Assembly: GCA_002898255.1 (NCBI GenBank)
Contig: BEIE01000002.1
Location: 62,001 to 126,000, forward strand
Origin: a bacterium HR28
GTDB taxonomy: Bacteria; Chloroflexota; Chloroflexia; Thermomicrobiales; Thermomicrobiaceae
Reading direction: 5' to 3'
Length of the DNA stretch: 64,000 nt
The number at the start of each line of letters is the position of its first letter. Positions within the stretch are counted from its first letter, which is position 1. Position numbers and translations under genes: made by a program. Below the pieces are notes generated by a model, which was given only the letters and a program-made list of their open reading frames with translations, was not told the DNA's origin and searched no databases. Positions 36,141-45,327 of the stretch are shown in pieces.

Positions 36141-36386
36141 GACCCCGATCGCGGTGTCCGTTTGACACCGGACGGCCTGCGCTCCTTCCTTGCCACCTGG
36201 GAGCAGTGGTGGGATCGTCCCGTCTCGGTGGCCGGCACTCAGCGGCCCGCCCGCGACATCCTCTTCGAGCAGGCACGTCGACTCGCCCGCGTCCTGCGAG
36301 CACCAGCCGAGCCCTACCTCACCGTTCCCATCGAGGCCTGGTTGCAGCTCCCCGTCGGGTTCTTCACGACCAGCGAGCAGCCGTGA
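36141..36386 (+). pseudogene. Possible C-terminal remnant of Cas1
   Basis: About 81 codons reading RGVRLTPDGLRSFLATWEQW, then RPARDILFEQARRLARVL and EPYLTVPIEAW. The order GVRLTxDGxRxF ... Rxx(L)xxQARxLARVL ... Y resembles the last 70-80 residues of the Cas1 integrase. The frame upstream does not look like Cas1, and the N-terminal and catalytic (Glu, His, Asp) regions are missing. If correct, this is what remains of an adaptation module near the CARF-HEPN gene. Other families ending in an Arg-rich helix are possible. Confidence 0.42.
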
Positions 36387-36862
36387 GCCTCTGGAGTCGA
36401 CCGCACCACCAGGCGTCATGCTCCTTCGGCGCTTCCAACTCGCCCAAAGAAACCGTTCACCGCCTGTAGCCACGCGCGCCCACGCAGCTTCCCGCAACGT
36501 GCGTCCATCCCCCTCGCCGGGCCACCGTCTGGCGCACCCCTGCCTAACTGTCCACGTCGTGACCACGGGAGCCCATTTCGTGAAACAGCATGGGCAGAGC
36601 AGACCGGACGATGCCGGCAGACCGCACCAGGCTCATGAGGCAGATCAGACGTACACCGTGGGCGGCTCGACCCAGGCGGCTTCCCGCGCAGGCCATCCCG
36701 GTGCTTGATCACGCGCGTCTCCCGAGGGACACGCGGCATGCGGTGTCCGCGCAGCGCGGCAAGATGTCACCCAGCACGTGCGCCGCATGCAGCGGCTCCC
36801 CACGATGCGCTACCATACAGCGCCGGCAAGAGTGGGACGCTACGCCGGAAGGGGAACGGTCG
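36387..36862. other. Gene-poor interval before the lipoprotein gene
   Basis: About 480 bases with no supported gene. An AAGGGGAACG ribosome site near its end serves the next gene. Confidence 0.45.
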
Positions 36863-37318
36863 ATGAACCGCCGGAGCTTCCTGACACTCCTCGCTGGAGG
36901 GACGATACTCCTCTTCGGTTGTCGCCGTCAGCAGCAAGCTGGCAACAACTCGGCCAGCCAGGCCAATACACCAGCGGCCGAGACGCCAGCTGCTCAAACC
37001 GGCAGCAGCGCGTCCTACGAGCTCATCCCCGTTTGGGAGATGCACCAGGTGCCCAAGTATCCTGGCTCCGAACCCGGCGAGCTCTCCCCACTGGCGACTC
37101 AGATCCAGAACGGAGGCACGCTCAGCTTCGCCGTCCCCGACCCGGCTGACAAAGTGCTGGAGTTTTACCGCACCGCCTTACCCGCTCTAGGCTGGACGTT
37201 GCAGCCAGCGCCAGCGAGCGCCATCGCCGCCAAACGCGGCGACGCTGCCCTGACCGTAGTGGTCAAGGGCAGTGAACACGGCACCACCGTCCTGCTCATG
37301 CTCACCGACGCGGCATAA
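36863..37318 (+). CDS. Secreted lipoprotein of unknown function
   Basis: A 151-residue protein. The N-terminus MNRRSFLTLLAGGTILLFGC combines a twin-arginine pair with a lipobox, so Cys20 is probably lipidated after export. A low-complexity Ala/Thr/Gln linker follows to about residue 48. A compact domain then contains MHQVPKYPGSEPGELS, VLEFYRTALPALGWTL and VVVKGSEHGTTVLLMLTD. The pattern of strand, YRTALPALGW helix and strand recurs in small secreted Chloroflexi proteins that I cannot name. The gene is alone. Confidence 0.83.
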   Translation: MNRRSFLTLLAGGTILLFGCRRQQQAGNNSASQANTPAAETPAAQTGSSASYELIPVWEMHQVPKYPGSEPGELSPLATQIQNGGTLSFAVPDPADKVLEFYRTALPALGWTLQPAPASAIAAKRGDAALTVVVKGSEHGTTVLLMLTDAA

Positions 37319-38239
37319 GCCGCGCCATACTGTCAGCCATACCACGCAGCTTCGGACATCCCCCTCGTCATGCCGGCTCGTTGTCCTCTCATGCCCCGTA
37401 CCCAGCGCAGCAAGCCCTGTTCAGCTCCGCGACCTTCGCATGAACACGCTTGTTGTGCCTCGTGCACCGCGGTCTCGTGTCCACCCTAGCCGCGGGGGCC
37501 CTCGACCGCGCATCTCATGTCCAGCCGAACAGCGCTCAGTGCGTCCCACGAGAGGTTCCCACGCGCCCACCAGCTCGTCCGTTCCCCGCAGCACCCGAAG
37601 TCCTCGGGATTGGGTCGTCCCCGTTGCGCCTCTGTCCGTGGGCAACGCTGTGAATTGACCTGACCTTCATCTCCCGCTCGGGCGTTGGCGCGCAGCCGTT
37701 TGCCGCGCCGCTGTTCCGACGTTCCCCTACCTTTGCCCTCGCGGCTTCGCTCCCACCCCAAACTCCGTCCGGGCTCACCCAAGCGAGGGATCACCTTGTC
37801 CACCAGCCTCCTCCCGTCGCTCGACGACCGTTGTGCTGTCCACGCTGGCTGCTCACCGCATCTGGTGACGGACGACGTTGTCTCCGGCGCACCCTCCCTG
37901 CCCAGCCGCATCCCCAACCCACTCCCGATCGCCGCTCTACGATGACCCGGCCCGCCCTTTTGTGCCGATGCCAGAGCACCGCCTTCTTGTCCAAGGACGC
38001 GGATGCCTGAGAACACTTACGAGCACTCAGGACACTCCCCAGCTTCCGCGCGCTGCGCCCTCCTCACCGTATCGTCCCGAGCTGTGGAGTCGGCTGCTCT
38101 GGTTAGGCCCTTGCCACGCTCCGCCGTGTCCCCCTGTATCCTCCCTGCGCCCTCGCTGTCGACGCACGCCGTAATCACCGACCGCACCGGTTCGCTCGGT
38201 GTGACCAGGTGCAGATCTCTCCAACAGTCGTGCAGCCAC
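37319..38239. other. Gene-poor interval
   Basis: About 920 bases without a supported gene. Short open frames on both strands lack ribosome sites and protein-like composition. Confidence 0.45.
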
Positions 38240-38280
38240 GGGAACACCAGTGTTCCCGCCCTTCGCGTGCAATAGCACGC
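38240..38280 (+). promoter_or_regulatory. Two adjacent inverted repeats upstream of the M48 peptidase
   Basis: GGGAACAC-CA-GTGTTCCC occupies 38240-38257 (8-bp perfect arms), and GCGTGC-AATA-GCACGC occupies 38265-38280 (6-bp arms). They lie 47-87 bases before the GTG start. The near-palindromic first site looks like a dimeric repressor operator; the second could be a hairpin in the leader RNA. Confidence 0.45.
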
Positions 38281-38326
38281 TGGAGTGTCTGTTCCCCGTT
38301 ATCCGGTGTCTCGAAAGGAGGTTCAG

Positions 38327-39787
38327 GTGGAAGACACCGCCCAAAGCAAGGCCGGTCTCGTTGTGTTACTCCTTCTCCTTCCAGTGCTGATCTGGATCAC
38401 CGGCTGGTATACACGTCATCATCTCAACCAGTTCATCGTCGACATTGCCGAGGCAGAGTTCGGCCCACTGACCGCGCGTCAGCGTGAGCGCATTCACCTC
38501 AGTGTCCTGTGCCAGGATCCGGAAGTCTCCAAAGAGGATATCTGCTTTTACTACCAGGCCGGCGGCTGGCTTCAGTGGGGGAGCTTCCTGAGCGCGGTAG
38601 GCGGGCTCGGCCTCCTGTGGTTTGTCAACCACCAGGCGAACCAGTCGCGCAACCACTATGAGCAGCTGCCACAGCGTTTCCGCCAAGCAGTCCAGGCCGC
38701 TGGTCTTGGCGCAGGGTGCCTTGGGGTCACCCTCACCGTCCTACTGGCCGGCGCGCTGGCACTCGTTATGGTAATCATTGCCGAGCGCATCTGGGTCGGT
38801 CTCCTGATTGGCATCGTGATCGTCGGCGGCGCTGCCGCTCTCTCGACAGCTTCCGCCGCACTCTCCTGGGGCAAACCGCTTGAACACACCGAAATCGCGT
38901 CTATCATCGGCTGGGACGATGCGCCCCGGCTCTGGCGACTCATCCATGAGGTTGCTCAAGATATTGGCACCTCGCCCCCAGACAACCTCATCCTCACCCT
39001 CGATCCGTCCTGTTACGCGGTCGAGGTTCCAGTGACGACGCCTGATGGCCAACTGGATGGCCGCACACTGTGCCTCTCACTTGGCTTGCTTTATCTCTTT
39101 GACGAGCGGGAGCTCCGGGCAGTCATCGCCCACGAACTCGCCCACTTCCATGGCGAGGACACTCGCTATAGCCGCGAATATGCGCCGACGTTTCGTGCGG
39201 CTGCCGACGCGCTCGAGAACCTCCGACAATCCCTTGGGCGTGATCTCCGCGCACTGGGAGTCCTGCCACTGCTCCCCATCTTCGCTTTTACCATTGAGCG
39301 TTTTGCCCACGTCACCGCTGAGCACTCACGTGAGCGGGAGTTCCTTGCCGACGAGACCGCTGCACACGTTGCGGGCTCAACAGCCATTGCCACGGCATTG
39401 GCAAAAGTCGCCGTCGCCGCAATCACCTGGCGCGTCTACCTGCGGCAGTTTCTCGAAGACCCCGATGATGCACCCCCAGCGGCGAGTGCCTTCGCTTGGC
39501 TGAGCGCACGCATTCTCGATGAGTTCTTGCCACCCCCTTGGCTAGCAACAGGGAAGACGCCGCACCCCATCGATACCCATCCGCCGCTCGAGGCCCGCTT
39601 CGAAGCCCTCGGACTCACCTTGCAGGAGGTGTGGCTCAACGTTAAACCCGCGCCCGTGGCCGCAGCAACACTTGTCCCCGACATCGTAGAGCTCGAGGCT
39701 GAGCTCTTTGCCCACTTCCAGACACTCACCGATCTTCTGCGTCGTGTGCTAAAGGCAAAGGAGACCCAGTCTTCCTCAACACAGTAA
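38327..39787 (+). CDS. M48-family membrane metallopeptidase
   Basis: A 486-residue protein. An N-terminal helix (LVVLLLLLPVLIWITGWYT) is followed by a soluble stretch, two to three more membrane helices (residues about 90-185) and a zinc peptidase domain. HELAH is at residues 269-273 and the third ligand is in EREFLADETAA. M48 enzymes (HtpX/Ste24 type) degrade damaged membrane proteins. The start is GTG at 38327 after GAAAGGAGG; the frame is open a little upstream. A strong hairpin follows the stop. Confidence 0.92.
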   Translation: MEDTAQSKAGLVVLLLLLPVLIWITGWYTRHHLNQFIVDIAEAEFGPLTARQRERIHLSVLCQDPEVSKEDICFYYQAGGWLQWGSFLSAVGGLGLLWFVNHQANQSRNHYEQLPQRFRQAVQAAGLGAGCLGVTLTVLLAGALALVMVIIAERIWVGLLIGIVIVGGAAALSTASAALSWGKPLEHTEIASIIGWDDAPRLWRLIHEVAQDIGTSPPDNLILTLDPSCYAVEVPVTTPDGQLDGRTLCLSLGLLYLFDERELRAVIAHELAHFHGEDTRYSREYAPTFRAAADALENLRQSLGRDLRALGVLPLLPIFAFTIERFAHVTAEHSREREFLADETAAHVAGSTAIATALAKVAVAAITWRVYLRQFLEDPDDAPPAASAFAWLSARILDEFLPPPWLATGKTPHPIDTHPPLEARFEALGLTLQEVWLNVKPAPVAAATLVPDIVELEAELFAHFQTLTDLLRRVLKAKETQSSSTQ

Positions 39788-39794
39788 AGCGCAC

Positions 39795-39818
39795 GGGGCT
39801 GAGGAACTCCTCAGCCCC
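39795..39818 (+). terminator. 10-bp hairpin after the M48 peptidase
   Basis: GGGGCTGAGG (39795-39804), AACT loop, exact complement at 39809-39818, starting 7 bases after the stop. It is followed by GAGATCTTCCTT, only a weak pyrimidine run. Confidence 0.72.
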
Positions 39819-39823
39819 GAGAT

Positions 39824-39922
39824 CTTCCTTCCCACCCCTTAGTGCACCATCTTCATAGGCGATCAGGTGGGCACGAGGGCTTGACCAGCCCCAAAAACTT
39901 CCTTCCCACGCCTTCGTGCACC
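39824..39922. repeat. Pair of 25-bp imperfect direct repeats
   Basis: The 25-base segments at 39824-39848 and 39898-39922 differ at two positions (both begin CTTCCTTCCCAC and end GTGCACC). They are 74 bases apart in phase, within the roughly 400-base gene-free stretch after the M48 gene (39788-40192). Function unknown. Confidence 0.5.
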
Positions 39923-40192
39923 GGGACCCATTCGCTACGCGCGAACGTCATGCTGATCTCGCTGGATACGACCGGGCTCGGTGCCCGTGACGACGTCCTA
40001 ACTACGCCTCCTCAAACGCGCTGCCCCTCTTCTCGCCCGCTCGACGGGGCCCCGTGTCAGGCGAACACCGGACTCTCCCCGCAAGATGCGGCTTGCTGCA
40101 CGCAACGCCCCACCGACCCGACACCGTGCGCCAATTGTCAAGGCATCTCCCTCATCCTCAATAAAGCGCGGAAGCATGTTCACTCGCTTCGT

Positions 40193-41071
40193 TCAGCTGT
40201 CGCCCGCCAACGCGCGGTAGACCAGCGCCAGCGCCGAGTGATCGTGCTCGCCGAGTCCGCGCGCCAGCATACTGTCGAAGAGTGCTGCGACCTGCTGCGT
40301 CGCCAGGAGCGGCACCGACTGCTCCCGCGCCAGGTTCTGGGCAATCCGCAAGTCCTTCCTGTGCAGTCGCGCCCGGAACCCTGGCGCAAAAGCACCCTCC
40401 AACATCCGCTGGCCATGCACTTCAAGCACCCGGCTGTGCGCAAACCCCCCAAGCAGCGCCTGCCGCACTCGTGCCGGGTCGACCCCAGCTTTCTCGGCCA
40501 GCAGCAAAGCCTCCGCCACCGCTTGGATGGTCAACGCCACCACCACCTGGTTGCAGGCTTTCGTCACCTGCCCAGCCCCAGGTCCGCCCACGTGGACAAT
40601 GTTCTTCCCCATCGCCTGGAAAATGGGTAACGCACGCTGGAATGCCGCTTCCGAGCCACCGACCATGATCGAGAGCGTGCCTTGTTCGGCGCCGATCTGC
40701 CCGCCGGAGACAGGAGCATCGAGCGCTTCCACCCCACGCTCCGCAAATGCAGCGTGCAGCTTACGCGCAACTGACGGATCGATCGTCGACATGTCGATAA
40801 AGAGACTTCCTGGTTGGATTCCCTCAATGACCCCGTTCGGGCCCAGCGCAACCTCCTCTACCTCAGGTGAGTCCGGGAGCATCGTGATGACAACCGTACT
40901 CTGTTCGGCCACCTCCCGTGGCGAGCTCGCCCCCTGCGCACCCTGTTCGACGAACGCCTCAATCTTGCGCCGGTCACGCGTGTAGACGGTCAACGGAAAA
41001 CCAGCGCGCAGAAGATTGCGCGCCATTGGCTGCCCCATAATCCCCAGCCCAATAAATCCCACTCGTTCCAT
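40193..41071 (-). CDS. NAD(P)-dependent beta-hydroxyacid dehydrogenase (GarR/3-hydroxyisobutyrate dehydrogenase-like)
   Basis: A 292-residue enzyme. The Rossmann fold starts at VGFIGLGIMGQPMARNLLRAG, the substrate-binding block is EALDAPVSGGQIGAEQGTLS, and the catalytic lysine is in GAGQVTKACNQVVVALT. It probably reduces tartronate semialdehyde to glycerate or oxidises 3-hydroxyisobutyrate; sequence alone does not settle which. The ATG at 41071 has GAAAGGTGG upstream; three codons of open frame precede it (GTG GTT GTG). It stands alone. Confidence 0.9.
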   Translation of the reverse strand: MERVGFIGLGIMGQPMARNLLRAGFPLTVYTRDRRKIEAFVEQGAQGASSPREVAEQSTVVITMLPDSPEVEEVALGPNGVIEGIQPGSLFIDMSTIDPSVARKLHAAFAERGVEALDAPVSGGQIGAEQGTLSIMVGGSEAAFQRALPIFQAMGKNIVHVGGPGAGQVTKACNQVVVALTIQAVAEALLLAEKAGVDPARVRQALLGGFAHSRVLEVHGQRMLEGAFAPGFRARLHRKDLRIAQNLAREQSVPLLATQQVAALFDSMLARGLGEHDHSALALVYRALAGDS

Positions 41072-41243
41072 CACAACCACCTTTCGTCATTGCCTCCCAG
41101 CCACCCCTCATAACCCAATCGCCGCCCACCGGCAAGGGGCTTACGCATATCGTTTGCAACCGACGGGGCGTCAGACCACGAGGCGGTGTTCTCTCCATCA
41201 AAGGGATCACCTCAACATCGCAAAAGCGGTGTGAGTGATCCTT

Positions 41244-41266
41244 TGGCCCGCCCTTCTGGCGGGCCA
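41244..41266 (-). terminator. 9-bp hairpin between the HsdR_N-like gene and the reductase gene
   Basis: TGGCCCGCC (41244-41252), five-base loop, GGCGGGCCA (41258-41266), 70 bases beyond the 3' end of the minus-strand gene at 41336 and upstream of the reductase start. It likely ends the former transcript. No T-run. Confidence 0.6.
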
Positions 41267-41335
41267 TAAACCCCGTCTCTGTCCTGTTGCTGTCGGCTTT
41301 CAAGAATCCAACCCCACCATGAACAACGCATGAGA

Positions 41336-42244
41336 TCACCGCTCCACAAGCACGTGCGCCGGATCGACTCCCACAGCCTGGCAGAGCCGCCTTGCATGTC
41401 TCACACATTCCATGGCACTCAAGTTCAAGTCAAGCCATAATCCATTCGAGGTCTGGAACGGTACCCTAAATTTCGCACCATCTTGCTGAAACGGCTCACA
41501 ATTAACAATATACCTCACCGATTTCAGGTGAACTGATATTGGCGCCAGCTCAGGTCGTAGTTTGCCTTGGCTAACCAACCACTCAGCAACAGTGACGAGT
41601 AAACCCCTCCATGTGGGCCCCATCTTCGTCCTTGGCTCACAGCGCGTACCATCGGGAAACACAACTAAACGGGGAGGCTGCTCAAAAACGCGCGGCCGTA
41701 GGGCCGTTAGTGGGATCAGCGCTGACTTCGAGGGCGCTGATCGAGCTTCCTCGCTAACCACCCACCACCGTCTCCAGAATACCCGGGCCAAGCGGAGGGC
41801 CGACTCGGGGATCGGCTGCTGGGTGCTACCGAGATCCACCTGACAAACGGGACTCCTCAAGTTATAGGGCTCGGCAATGAGCCACCGCAGACCATCAGTT
41901 ATGCCAACATATTTCGGTTCCCTCTCTTCCCTCCTGAGCTCCCACGCATATCCCACTACCGCCGAGGAGGCCAACTCCAACTTGCTGCCTAGACTCCTGG
42001 CCTCCAGGCCAATCGCCGGTCGGCCGTCGCTTCGGTTGAGTACGTAATCAACCTTCGCACCGTTATTCGTTCGCACTTCAACCCGCACTAAAAATGGGTC
42101 CTCAAGCAGCCAGCCGAACGCCCTCAGTAACGGCTCAATGAGCGATATCCTCGTCTGTGCCTCATTCTGCTCTAGTACGTCCTTGTATTTCTCCACCCGC
42201 TCACGAACCTGCTCGATCACCTGTATAAGGTGCTCAAGATCCAT
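41336..42244 (-). CDS. HsdR N-terminal-domain-like protein (type I restriction-type nuclease fold)
   Basis: A 302-residue protein. Residues 1-160 follow the HsdR_N pattern of a helical lead (EQVRERVEKYKDVLEQNEAQ), TRISLIEPLLRAFGW, then Asp66 in AKVDYVLN and Glu81-x-Arg83 in AIGLEARSLGSKLE. In active PD-(D/E)xK nucleases the third residue is lysine; here it is arginine. A second domain (residues about 170-302) is unassigned. No hsdM, hsdS or helicase is nearby, so it is not a complete restriction system. A decayed paralogue lies about 0.6 kb upstream, where Lys is kept. Ribosome site is GGAGGAGG before ATG (42244). Confidence 0.75.
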   Translation of the reverse strand: MDLEHLIQVIEQVRERVEKYKDVLEQNEAQTRISLIEPLLRAFGWLLEDPFLVRVEVRTNNGAKVDYVLNRSDGRPAIGLEARSLGSKLELASSAVVGYAWELRREEREPKYVGITDGLRWLIAEPYNLRSPVCQVDLGSTQQPIPESALRLARVFWRRWWVVSEEARSAPSKSALIPLTALRPRVFEQPPRLVVFPDGTRCEPRTKMGPTWRGLLVTVAEWLVSQGKLRPELAPISVHLKSVRYIVNCEPFQQDGAKFRVPFQTSNGLWLDLNLSAMECVRHARRLCQAVGVDPAHVLVER

Positions 42245-42766
42245 ACCCGGCCCTCCTCCAACCTCTACTCGACCCGTAACCCATCCCTTCGTATGTACCC
42301 GTGTAACTACTGAATATGCTGGAACATATCATCACTTCTGTGTATTCAACTTCTGTGCATTCACTAATGATGCAATAAATCGTATTTTGTATCCGCGCCT
42401 CCACAAGCTGATGTTCTCATTCACTCTGCTCGTATATCGCCGCCCCTGCACAAGGTGACCCTGGTGAAACGAAGGTTTGTCAGTGGACAGGATGACCGTA
42501 TCCACTTTACGGGAGAACAGCGTTGGGCAGTATACACAAATTTGAACATGTCTCCCACACAAACGGTGTTGGGCTTACTGTTGCTAACCCGGAGGTCGTT
42601 GCAACACTGCTCGAGAAGCCTACTCGATCGCGGCAGGGGTGAACAGGATACCGCATATACTTACCGACCGAGAAGGACATCCAATCTGGTAAGGCATTAC
42701 AGAGGATCGCTCCGACACGATAATAAGGAAAGCTACTCCGTCGAACAAGGCACCAACGACCAGCAT
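42245..42766. other. AT-richer gene-poor interval
   Basis: About 520 bases with lower GC than the neighbours (for example 42310-42440). No gene is supported. It carries the promoter of the HsdR_N-like gene. Confidence 0.4.
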
Positions 42767-42865
42767 GACTGATCCAGGGCTTCCTCATTGACGTCGACGG
42801 TGTCCTCCACGTCGATGGAGACCCTATCCCCGGCGCGGCCGAGGCCCGGCAGCCCCTCCGCGTCC
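42767..42865 (+). pseudogene. Duplicated 5' fragment of the HAD-hydrolase gene
   Basis: Positions 42767-42845 match 47684-47762 with two mismatches in 79 bases, and weaker similarity continues for about 20 bases. The fragment encodes the HAD start (LIQGFLIDVDGVLHVDGDPI) with its catalytic aspartates, then becomes unrelated. There is no start codon region or rest of the gene. It is a copy of part of the gene 4.9 kb downstream, in the same orientation. Confidence 0.8.
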
Positions 42866-42869
42866 GCGG

Positions 42870-43193
42870 GACTTCCTAAATTCGTTCTCGTCTGTTGCCC
42901 AATTTGACCTAACAAGAGCGACTCCTCAAGGTTATGCGGTTCCCTAGTCACCCACCGGACACCATCACTTACGCTGCGTACCGGGACACCTTCCCTACTC
43001 GCCCAAGATTCTCGGCATAAACAACTGCCGTCGCAGAGACCGGCTCCAACTTCGCTCCCAAACTCTTCCCATCCAGCAGAATGGCTGGCCACTGTCTCCG
43101 CAGAGCACATAACCCATCGCTTTTGTCTTCACCTCGACCTGCCCCGTGCGGGGTCTCCGAGTGGCCAGCCCACCGCTCACCACCAGGGGTCAC
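42870..43193 (-). pseudogene. Decayed paralogue of the HsdR_N-like gene
   Basis: Three minus-strand frames together mirror residues about 54-130 of the gene at 41336: VEVKTKAMGYVLCGDSGQP, then PAILLDGKSLGAKLEP and AVVYAENLGRVGKVSRYAA, then VSDGVRWVTREPHNLEESLL. The intact protein reads VEVRTNNGAKVDYVLN, PAIGLEARSLGSKLEL and ITDGLRWLIAEPYNLRS at the same places. At least two frameshifts separate the pieces and both ends are missing. The fragment is directly followed by the HAD-gene scrap. Confidence 0.68.
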
Positions 43194-43431
43194 TCACCGA
43201 CACCCCCACCTGCTTCTTTTTTTCACCGAAGCATAACCAAAACTGCCTTGCCTGCTCTCGAACTACTGAACCCTGTGCATTCTATAAATTGCCAGATATT
43301 AACACAGATTGTACGCGAATACTATGACTGGTAGCGAATACTCAGACCATCTTTCACTGCAGCAACGATCCTCTCGGGCTTCTTGCTATATATGTCAGAA
43401 GAACTCATGCTTCTCGCCGCACAACCGAGCT

Positions 43432-44748
43432 CTATGCGGACGGCGGGCGCGCCACGCGGTCGGGCACGTCAGGAAAGGAGGCAATAACGACGTTTCCAAA
43501 TTCCTGCTGCACGCGATCGACCCTGCGGATGAAGACGGTCAACACCGGTCCCTGTGTTTCCGGATCAATACGATAACGCCCCGTTGGTCCTTCAAAGTCC
43601 AGTGAACCAAGTGCCGCCAGAAATGCTTCACGAGAAAAATCCCCCGGAAGCTTCGATAACGCTTCTTCCAACGCTCGTGCGAAGATGTACCCGTTGTAGG
43701 CCGTGACACCAGGGAAAACCCCGTATCGCTGTCGGAAACTCGAGACGAAGTTTTGCATCTCCACTGTCTGCACATACGGTGAGTAATGGAACGAAGTAAT
43801 AATTCCCTCTGCTGCTTCCCCCTGTTCGGGTAAGACCGGCTCGTCCGTAAGCCATCCCGACCCGATCAGTGGCACTTGTCCCTTCAGACCAAAATCTTCC
43901 CACTGCGTCACAAATCGCAGTGCATCGGCCCCCGCAAACCAGGCCCATACGGCGTCGGCTCCAAAGCCGCTCACCTGTTGCAGGTACGGAGCGAAGTCGA
44001 CTGTGTCGAGCGGAACATAGATCTCTCCAACGATCTCCCCTCCCAGTTCACGAAAACGATTCATGAATCCGGATGCGTGCTCTCGCCCTCCTGCATGGTC
44101 GGTTGCCAACACAGCGACACGTCGATACCCCAGCGTCGAATATGCGTAGTCACCCATCGGATAGTTGAGTTGCCCGTTCGCGTACGAGGTCCGCCAGATA
44201 TAGGGACTCTTCAGTTGAGGATCAAAAATGAGTCGATGCGGGCCGGCTGTGGTGCCGATCAGTGGCACACCAGCCTCGTGAACGAGATCCCGCACGGCAT
44301 ACAGAACCGTCGACTTCAGGATGCCAGCCAGAATGTCGACTTGATCCCGTTGGACAAGCTTCAGCGCTTTATTAAGACCGTCATCAACTGACTGTCCCTC
44401 GTCTTCGACAAGGAGCTCGATCGGGAACGAACCTAACTGGCCACCCCGCGACTCGATCAACAGTGTGGTAGCCCGTACGTGTTCCTGCCCGAGCGCCGCA
44501 TAGACTCCTGTCAACTGCACCAGCAGCCCAACCTTGATTGGTCTCTTCACTGCAGCGGGTGTCGTCGTCCCGCGAGTAGGCAACGGCGTCGGTTCGAGGT
44601 TCGCCGCTGGCGTGGGACTCGGTATACCTCCTGCAGTCGGCGAAGCCGGTACTGGGGACGGTGATCCTCCACTACCTCGACAACTCAGAAGTAGCGCGCC
44701 CGTCGCGGCCAGCGCTAAACCAAACAACTTCCTCCGCGTCGTTCCCAT
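43432..44748 (-). CDS. ABC transporter substrate-binding lipoprotein (branched-chain amino acid/amide type)
   Basis: A 438-residue secreted binding protein. The leader MGTTRRKLFGLALAATGALL has a Tat pair and the lipobox LLSC (Cys23). A Pro/Thr-rich linker to about residue 68 precedes the periplasmic-binding fold, which starts at IKVGLLVQLTGVYAALGQEH and includes VDILAGILKSTVLYAVRDLV and VTAYNGYIFARALEEAL. This type captures amides, amino acids or urea for HAAT-family ABC importers. No permease or ATPase genes are adjacent. The ATG at 44748 follows AGAAGGGGGAGC; the frame is open upstream. Confidence 0.9.
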   Translation of the reverse strand: MGTTRRKLFGLALAATGALLLSCRGSGGSPSPVPASPTAGGIPSPTPAANLEPTPLPTRGTTTPAAVKRPIKVGLLVQLTGVYAALGQEHVRATTLLIESRGGQLGSFPIELLVEDEGQSVDDGLNKALKLVQRDQVDILAGILKSTVLYAVRDLVHEAGVPLIGTTAGPHRLIFDPQLKSPYIWRTSYANGQLNYPMGDYAYSTLGYRRVAVLATDHAGGREHASGFMNRFRELGGEIVGEIYVPLDTVDFAPYLQQVSGFGADAVWAWFAGADALRFVTQWEDFGLKGQVPLIGSGWLTDEPVLPEQGEAAEGIITSFHYSPYVQTVEMQNFVSSFRQRYGVFPGVTAYNGYIFARALEEALSKLPGDFSREAFLAALGSLDFEGPTGRYRIDPETQGPVLTVFIRRVDRVQQEFGNVVIASFPDVPDRVARPPSA

Positions 44749-44796
44749 TGCTCCCCCTTCTGTTCGGCTGACTCCGCTGCCATCGAACATCAGCAT

Positions 44797-45327
44797 GGTC
44801 TCTCCCCGGGCTAACTCCGCTGGGAACTTGAGGAGTCTCCGGTCTTCACCAGACCCACCCCCGAGCCGCTTACAGCTCGCAGCCCGAAACTTTCCTCACC
44901 TTAAGACCTTGCAAGATGATTTACTCATCAATTTACGACGCTCTTCTCGAGTCGTCAAGTGTCTCGAGCAGTGCCCGACGATCTCTCGTTGGGCTCCCCA
45001 ACTATTGGCCTACGCCCTCGTCATCGTCACGTGCCTTGGGCTATTCACAACAGCACGGACGCCCTCGACTCCGTCCGACGCACTCTGCGCTTCACACCCG
45101 CATCGAGGCCTATCCGGACCAGCACCCTCCTTTCTCGTCCTCTCACGTCTATCTGCCACGCTGGCACCTTGTGCGAATCGCACGAGGGCAACGAACACCA
45201 AGAGCCAATCTCCCTGCACGACTAGCCAAGATCGGCTAGAAGTACAGGCCCCGGCATCGCCGTAGACGCAGTCGGGAAGGATCACGCCTGCCGTAGCAGG
45301 CGCTAACCGATGACGGAGGGAGGGATC
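44797..45327. other. Divergent intergenic region
   Basis: About 530 bases between the binding-protein gene (-) and the chemoreceptor gene (+), holding promoters of both. No gene or strong hairpin is supported. Confidence 0.45.
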
